A stretch of 64,000 nt of DNA from CALNYZ01 sp942490945 (lineage in GTDB: Bacteria > Pseudomonadota > Gammaproteobacteria > UBA6429 > Thiohalophilaceae), in the NCBI GenBank assembly GCA_942490945.1, contig CALNYZ010000018.1, positions 372,001 to 436,000 of the forward strand, read 5' to 3'. The notes under the pieces were generated by a model. The model saw only the letters and a list, made by a program, of their open reading frames with translations, ran no database searches and was not told the origin of the DNA. Position numbers and translations under genes: made by a program. Within the stretch, counting starts at the first letter, position 1. Every line of letters begins with the position of its first letter. Of this stretch, positions 60,309-64,000 are shown piece by piece.

Positions 60309-60893
60309 ATGCCTGCGAAATTAATAGTCCATTTAAATAACAAGCGCATCGATGAACTGGTCCTGCAACATAATGTGTGCTCGATTGGGCGAAAAGCCGA
60401 TAATGATTTGCGGCTCGAAGATGTAACAGTCAGCTCGCATCATGCCGTTATTGAAACATTTGACGGTGATGCTTATATCAATGATCGTAACAGTACCAAC
60501 GGCATCTATGTAAATGGTGAACGCGTCAAGCAGGGCAGGTTACAGAGTGGCGATGTCATTGTGCTTGGCCAGTACACGATTGAATTTGTCGTGCTGGAAG
60601 ATGAGCCGCTATCTACCGAGCTTGACCCTACCCAACAAATTGGCAAGCAGGAGCTGGATCGGTTGCTGAATAAAATTTCCGGCAAACAGACCCTGCCACC
60701 TACCAGGTCGCCCTTGGCAAGTAAACGTATAAACTGGATTGCCCAGAATCAGACCGGCGCCTGGTTTGGATTTGAAAATCAGCCGGCTATTCAGGGCGAT
60801 GACTGGGTGGACAGCAGTAGCCGGGTGAAAATAATGTTAAAGCAGGAATCAGTGCCGAATCCAGACTGGCAGGACAGTTTGCGAAAGGTCTAG
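60309..60893 (+). CDS. FHA-domain protein
   Basis: A 194-residue cytoplasmic protein with one forkhead-associated domain (about 1-95): SIGRKADNDLRLEDVTVSSHHA and NDRNSTNGIYVNGERV contain the conserved Gly-Arg, Ser-His and Asn residues that bind phosphothreonine. The second half is unassigned, ending in a charged tail. FHA proteins read phosphothreonine marks written by Ser/Thr kinases; a candidate kinase is encoded at 26.3-28.9 kb. It is divergent from the moxR operon. Its transcript likely ends at a hairpin that overlaps the end of the opposite gene. Confidence 0.92.
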   Translation: MPAKLIVHLNNKRIDELVLQHNVCSIGRKADNDLRLEDVTVSSHHAVIETFDGDAYINDRNSTNGIYVNGERVKQGRLQSGDVIVLGQYTIEFVVLEDEPLSTELDPTQQIGKQELDRLLNKISGKQTLPPTRSPLASKRINWIAQNQTGAWFGFENQPAIQGDDWVDSSSRVKIMLKQESVPNPDWQDSLRKV

Positions 60894-60916
60894 TTTGTCG
60901 CTGAATATCACTGTGT

Positions 60917-60946
60917 AACCGGGTTTTCTAGCTACCCGGTTTGTTC
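60917..60946. terminator. Hairpin overlapping the end of the SoxW-like gene
   Basis: Stem AACCGGGT/ACCCGGTT with a 9-base loop, followed by TGTT on the plus strand. It serves as a probable terminator of the FHA gene, and the stop codon of the opposite gene (60928-60930) lies in its loop, so its last codons form one arm. Confidence 0.6.
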
Positions 60947-62010
60947 AGATCATAACCCCAGATATCCACATCCTTGCCCTGCTCACGAAAGTGCTCCGCA
61001 CGTGCGGCGAGATAACGTTGAAAGCTGGGTTCTTTCTCATAGGCACCTTCAAGCACATAGGCGAAGATGCCCTGGGTATGGAAAGACTTAAAAAAAGCCT
61101 CAGACCGTATTATTTCTTTTCCTTGCGGGTTAAACACCACAATGGTGGGTGCATATTTGACGTCCAGTTGTTTTGCCAGTTCTCTGGCGGTGGTTTGTTT
61201 ACCATCGACTGTTGTTAGCGGTGTGTTTGACCACATGTCCAATTGCACAACAGCAAACTTGCTTATTACATCGCGGGTTGATTTATCTACCAGGACCTTG
61301 TTATGCAAGGTGTCACAATTTGGACAATCACTCTGTTCGAACATAATGGCAAAGGGTTTATCTTTTGCTTTGTTACTCAAATCGTAGGGTTTGTTGAGGA
61401 AAAAATCCTGCTGATGCAGACTGGATGATTTGCCGCCAGCTTTTGGTTTATAGTTTTTTGCCAGATAGTCGCGGTAACTGATTTTGTTTTCCAGCTTGCT
61501 CCCTACATATTCCAGTGCGACCTTGAATTTATCGGGCGGCAGATAGCCATTCAAGCGCAAGGCTATTTTCCCATCTTCATTAAAAAACAGGATTGTCGGG
61601 GTGTACTGTACTTTAAGTGCCGCGGAAAAAGATTTTTCGGTAAATGCCTGGCCATTGACATTGGTGACTTCCTTATCGCCCCACATATTGATTGTGATAA
61701 CGTCAAAATTTTTCTTTGTATAGGTCTCGATGTCTTTTTGCGAAAGATTTTTGTCCACCAGGGCGTGACAGTATGGACAACCATTTTGCGTGAACACTAC
61801 CATCAAGCGCTTGCCATTAGTCTTTGCTTCTTGAATGTCGGCTTTAAAGTCATTGAAGCCTTCTTTAAACCAGGCCGGATATTCCGTTTCCATGGCACCG
61901 TAAAATTTACCCTGATCTTCTGACTTGTTACCACCCGCCGCATGAGCCGATGTTACGGCAAATGCCAACAAGCTGAAGAACCAATAAGTTTGCAGGTTGA
62001 GTCTGGACAT
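60928..62010 (-). CDS. Secreted protein with two thioredoxin-like domains (SoxW-like)
   Basis: A 360-residue protein with a signal peptide (ending AHAA). Two thioredoxin-fold halves follow: the first has QNGCPYCHAL (Cys78, Cys81) and cis-Pro segment VQYTPTILFF, the second has QSDCPNCDTL (Cys229, Cys232) and VKYAPTIVVF. Each half resembles SoxW-type thioredoxins, usually single-domain periplasmic proteins of the Sox cluster that reduce protein disulfides or persulfides. The tandem form is unusual. The ATG is preceded by GGGAA. It is 24 kb from soxB, so a link to Sox function is inference. Confidence 0.86.
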   Translation of the reverse strand: MSRLNLQTYWFFSLLAFAVTSAHAAGGNKSEDQGKFYGAMETEYPAWFKEGFNDFKADIQEAKTNGKRLMVVFTQNGCPYCHALVDKNLSQKDIETYTKKNFDVITINMWGDKEVTNVNGQAFTEKSFSAALKVQYTPTILFFNEDGKIALRLNGYLPPDKFKVALEYVGSKLENKISYRDYLAKNYKPKAGGKSSSLHQQDFFLNKPYDLSNKAKDKPFAIMFEQSDCPNCDTLHNKVLVDKSTRDVISKFAVVQLDMWSNTPLTTVDGKQTTARELAKQLDVKYAPTIVVFNPQGKEIIRSEAFFKSFHTQGIFAYVLEGAYEKEPSFQRYLAARAEHFREQGKDVDIWGYDLNKPGS

Positions 62011-62135
62011 AACAATTCCCCTAAATATTACCAGAGTTAATCTGATGGATAGCCGATACCACCAGTTTGGACCTATACTATATATTAGAATGGTAGCTCG
62101 TAGAATAATTCCCCGCTAAATAAAAAATATCTGCA

Positions 62136-62690
62136 TTATTCTGCGTGTTGTCGTGTGTATTCATACATGACGATTGATGCTGCCACACTCACATTCAGAC
62201 TCTGGGTGATGCCAAAATGTGGTATTCGTAAACACTGGATGTAGGGATAAGCCGCCAGATCAAAGCTGATGCCAAGTTCTTCATGGCCAAGAATAAAGGC
62301 GCTTTTAACAGGTAGCGCATGCGTTGCCAGCGACTGTGAACAATCGGCAGTCAAGGCAAACAGATTGTACCCTTCTGCCTGCAAGGACTCAAAACAGCTA
62401 TCAATCGTGTCATGAAATTTTGCCGGTACTTTGCGGAATGTGCCTTTTGCAGGCGCCGGGTCAAACCAGCCGATATTGATGAGGTGTATGGCGTGGGCGC
62501 CGAAGGCTTCGGCACTGCGAAAAATTTTTGGCACGTTATAGCCGGTCTTGAGATGGTCCAGCACAATGACAAATTCATGTGCGCCGGGTTTCGCGAGCAG
62601 GTTACGATTACGTTCTTTTTTATAACGCGCTTCAGCCTTGTACTTGTCTTCAAGTTTGCTTTGACGTATGGCACGGCTTTTATTACTCAT
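62136..62690 (-). CDS. SpoU/TrmH-family RNA 2'-O-methyltransferase
   Basis: A 184-residue RNA methyltransferase of the SPOUT class. Motif 1 is LDHLKTGYNVPKIFRSAEAFGAHAI, motif 2 FILGHEELGISFDL, and motif 3 IPHFGITQSLNVSVAASIVMYEY, which form the SAM-binding knot. The basic N-terminal helix (KSRAIRQSKLEDKYKAEARYKKE) probably binds RNA. It resembles TrmH-like proteins; the target nucleotide is not known. It begins two bases after the upstream conserved gene's stop codon. Confidence 0.92.
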   Translation of the reverse strand: MSNKSRAIRQSKLEDKYKAEARYKKERNRNLLAKPGAHEFVIVLDHLKTGYNVPKIFRSAEAFGAHAIHLINIGWFDPAPAKGTFRKVPAKFHDTIDSCFESLQAEGYNLFALTADCSQSLATHALPVKSAFILGHEELGISFDLAAYPYIQCLRIPHFGITQSLNVSVAASIVMYEYTRQHAE

Positions 62691-62692
62691 TA

Positions 62693-63043
62693 TTAATGTC
62701 CGCTATGCGCATTATCATAAACAAACTCAACTTCGACATCGCCACCCTGTTTGTTGGCGATAATTTTTTGCAGGTCAGGACTGCGTGTTGCCAGGTAAGC
62801 ACACATGGCAGATTTCATGTGTTCATCGTTTGTATCGATTGCCCGTATCAGATGCATCGTGACATATTGCACGCGACAAAATTGATCCGGATCATCGACA
62901 GTCGTGTCACCGATTTTGATACCGGCATCCATATCCAGATCCATCTTTTCCAGAAACACGCGTTGCTTTCCCGGCAGGCGTTGTTGTCGGTTATATTCAA
63001 TGACTTGTTCGTCATTGATGGTCAGTACAAAATAATCCCGCAT
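62693..63043 (-). CDS. Conserved hypothetical protein upstream of the SpoU methyltransferase
   Basis: A 116-residue protein without a signal peptide: YFVLTINDEQVIEYNRQQRLPGKQRVFLEKMDLDMDAGI and IDTNDEHMKSAMCAYLATRSPDLQKII. I do not recognise its family. AGGAT lies 7 bases before the ATG. It abuts the SpoU gene with a two-base gap, so they are cotranscribed and possibly linked in RNA modification. Confidence 0.75.
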   Translation of the reverse strand: MRDYFVLTINDEQVIEYNRQQRLPGKQRVFLEKMDLDMDAGIKIGDTTVDDPDQFCRVQYVTMHLIRAIDTNDEHMKSAMCAYLATRSPDLQKIIANKQGGDVEVEFVYDNAHSGH

Positions 63044-63233
63044 CAGATATCCTTGTCAGTACTTTGTTTGGCGTAGTTCATAATCAGGCAAACGAAAAAT
63101 AATTAATTGAACACTTGCGCACTGTAAGTGGTCGTTCTAGTCTGGTAACAAGTCTCCTATTCTAGCGAATTTATATTGTACGGGGAATTTATATTGATCG
63201 GACAAGTCAGCAGGTTTGTTTAAAGACGGTAAC

Positions 63234-64000
63234 ATGATAAATACTGAAAATAGTGTCTCTGCAGATAATTCTCCACCGTCGCCACGACTGGTTGTTGCGA
63301 TCGCGCAACGCTTGTCATTATCGGCTGATAACATTATTCAACTGATGAAAGCAACAGGACTGATTCCTGCCCCCGCCACGCTGGTTAATTATATTGATAA
63401 ATTTCTGTTGCTTGTCGGTGTGACATTTATTGTTGCTGGCATTGCCGCGTTTTTTGCCTTCAACTGGGCGGAGTTACACAAGTTTTATAAATTCGGCCTG
63501 ATTCAGGCAGCCATACTGGTTTGTACAGCTCTGACCTGGCATAAAGGGATCGATTCATTAATTGGCAAGGGTGCGTTATTTGCTGCCGCATTCCTGGTGG
63601 GAGTTTTATTTGCACTATATGGACAGGTTTATCAAACCGGTGCTGACCCTTATGGATTGTTTCTTACATGGATGTGTCTTGTTTTGCCGCTCGCCATTAT
63701 TGGTCGACAGGCTGGTTTATGGTTATTGGTAATTATACTGGCAAATATAAGTCTTGTTCTGTTCTGGTTTCAGGTGTTATATCCACAAGATAATTTTTTT
63801 GCTTCATTACTAGGTCCTGTATTTGGTTTGGCATTGAGTATGGCTGACCCGGAGTTGTCTCAATTATTGCTGTTGCTTAATCTTGCGGTGCTGGCAATCT
63901 GGCATGTGTTCGCCAGACAAAATATTGATTGGATGCAGGTTCGCTGGTTGCCACGAATAGTCGTTTGCCTGATATTTTATATCGCAACTGTTGCCACGAT
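63234..64000 (+). CDS. DUF2157 membrane protein (5' part; cut by right window edge)
   Basis: The first 255 residues of a polytopic membrane protein. A soluble N-terminal part (about 1-60: SPRLVVAIAQRLSLSADNII) precedes a series of helices (LLLVGVTFIVAGIAAFFAFNW, FGLIQAAILVCTALTW, GALFAAAFLVGVLFALYGQVYQTGADPYGLF). GQVYQTGADPY is the DUF2157 signature. The C-terminus lies outside the window. Function is unknown. The ATG at 63234 has a weak ribosome binding site. Confidence 0.85.
   Translation, partial: MINTENSVSADNSPPSPRLVVAIAQRLSLSADNIIQLMKATGLIPAPATLVNYIDKFLLLVGVTFIVAGIAAFFAFNWAELHKFYKFGLIQAAILVCTALTWHKGIDSLIGKGALFAAAFLVGVLFALYGQVYQTGADPYGLFLTWMCLVLPLAIIGRQAGLWLLVIILANISLVLFWFQVLYPQDNFFASLLGPVFGLALSMADPELSQLLLLLNLAVLAIWHVFARQNIDWMQVRWLPRIVVCLIFYIATVAT

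Noticed and set aside
62579..63076. 165-codon plus-strand frame opposite the SpoU gene and its upstream neighbour.
   Set aside because: It spans the junction of two real minus-strand genes with their own ribosome binding sites.

Overview
The window looks like chromosomal DNA of a gammaproteobacterium of moderate GC (mid-40s percent by eye, not computed), most likely a sulfur-oxidising one. The gene set supports this: soxB, a DsrC/TusE-family protein, a periplasmic DsrE-like protein, a TauE/SafE exporter, a rhodanese and a SoxW-like thioredoxin, together with gammaproteobacterial housekeeping genes (ttcA, B12-dependent metH, mltF, ychJ-type, SprT-type, YfbK-type, pilX/pilY1). I see no rRNA, tRNA, CRISPR array, transposase or phage module. 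The layout is ordinary core genome, and the interest lies in individual genes and control sites.

Left part (1-14.4 kb): a hybrid histidine kinase with a TupA-like oxyanion sensor runs off the left edge. It is followed by a fructosamine-kinase-family protein, a secreted DsrE-like protein, ttcA, an SPFH/NfeD pair whose SPFH gene carries a frameshift, metH, a MORN-repeat/caspase-like lipoprotein, a secreted metallo-beta-lactamase-fold protein and a 2-Cys peroxiredoxin.

Middle (14.5-33.6 kb): a CBS-domain protein and a two-gene pilX-pilY1 unit with a 532-base leader. Then come an ArsR-type regulator broken by three lesions, several lipoproteins and secreted proteins of unknown function, a PhoX-like phosphatase behind a clear PhoB box, a large membrane Ser/Thr kinase, an FKBP isomerase, SprT-like and YchJ-like proteins, and a pirin.

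Sulfur and anion block (33.6-43 kb): CDF transporter, SLC13-type permease, soxB, rhodanese, TauE/SafE exporter, DUF1223 protein, an exported metallo-beta-lactamase-fold protein that has lost its HxHxDH motif, a REP-like palindrome cluster, a chromate-transporter-family protein and a GIY-YIG protein. No soxXYZACD genes are in the window. A plausible reading is that SoxB, rhodanese and the transporters handle thiosulfate, sulfite and sulfate around the periplasm, with the rest of the Sox system encoded elsewhere.

Right part (43-64 kb): an alpha/beta hydrolase, an exported SAM-methyltransferase-like protein, a DUF1207 outer-membrane-type protein, two unknown conserved proteins, a single-cysteine DsrC/TusE protein, a YfbK-like VWA lipoprotein divergent from a DUF6502/GIGGTG-lipoprotein pair across two tandem palindromes, mltF, and a tightly overlapping Bat/MoxR operon (MoxR, DUF58, DUF4381, two VWA proteins, BatD-like). 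An FHA-domain gene diverges from moxR across an array of 14-bp repeats. The window ends with a tandem-thioredoxin SoxW-like protein, a SpoU methyltransferase pair and a DUF2157 membrane protein cut by the right edge.

Two genes carry reading-frame damage (SPFH and ArsR). They could be genuine decay or assembly indels, and this cannot be decided from the sequence alone.
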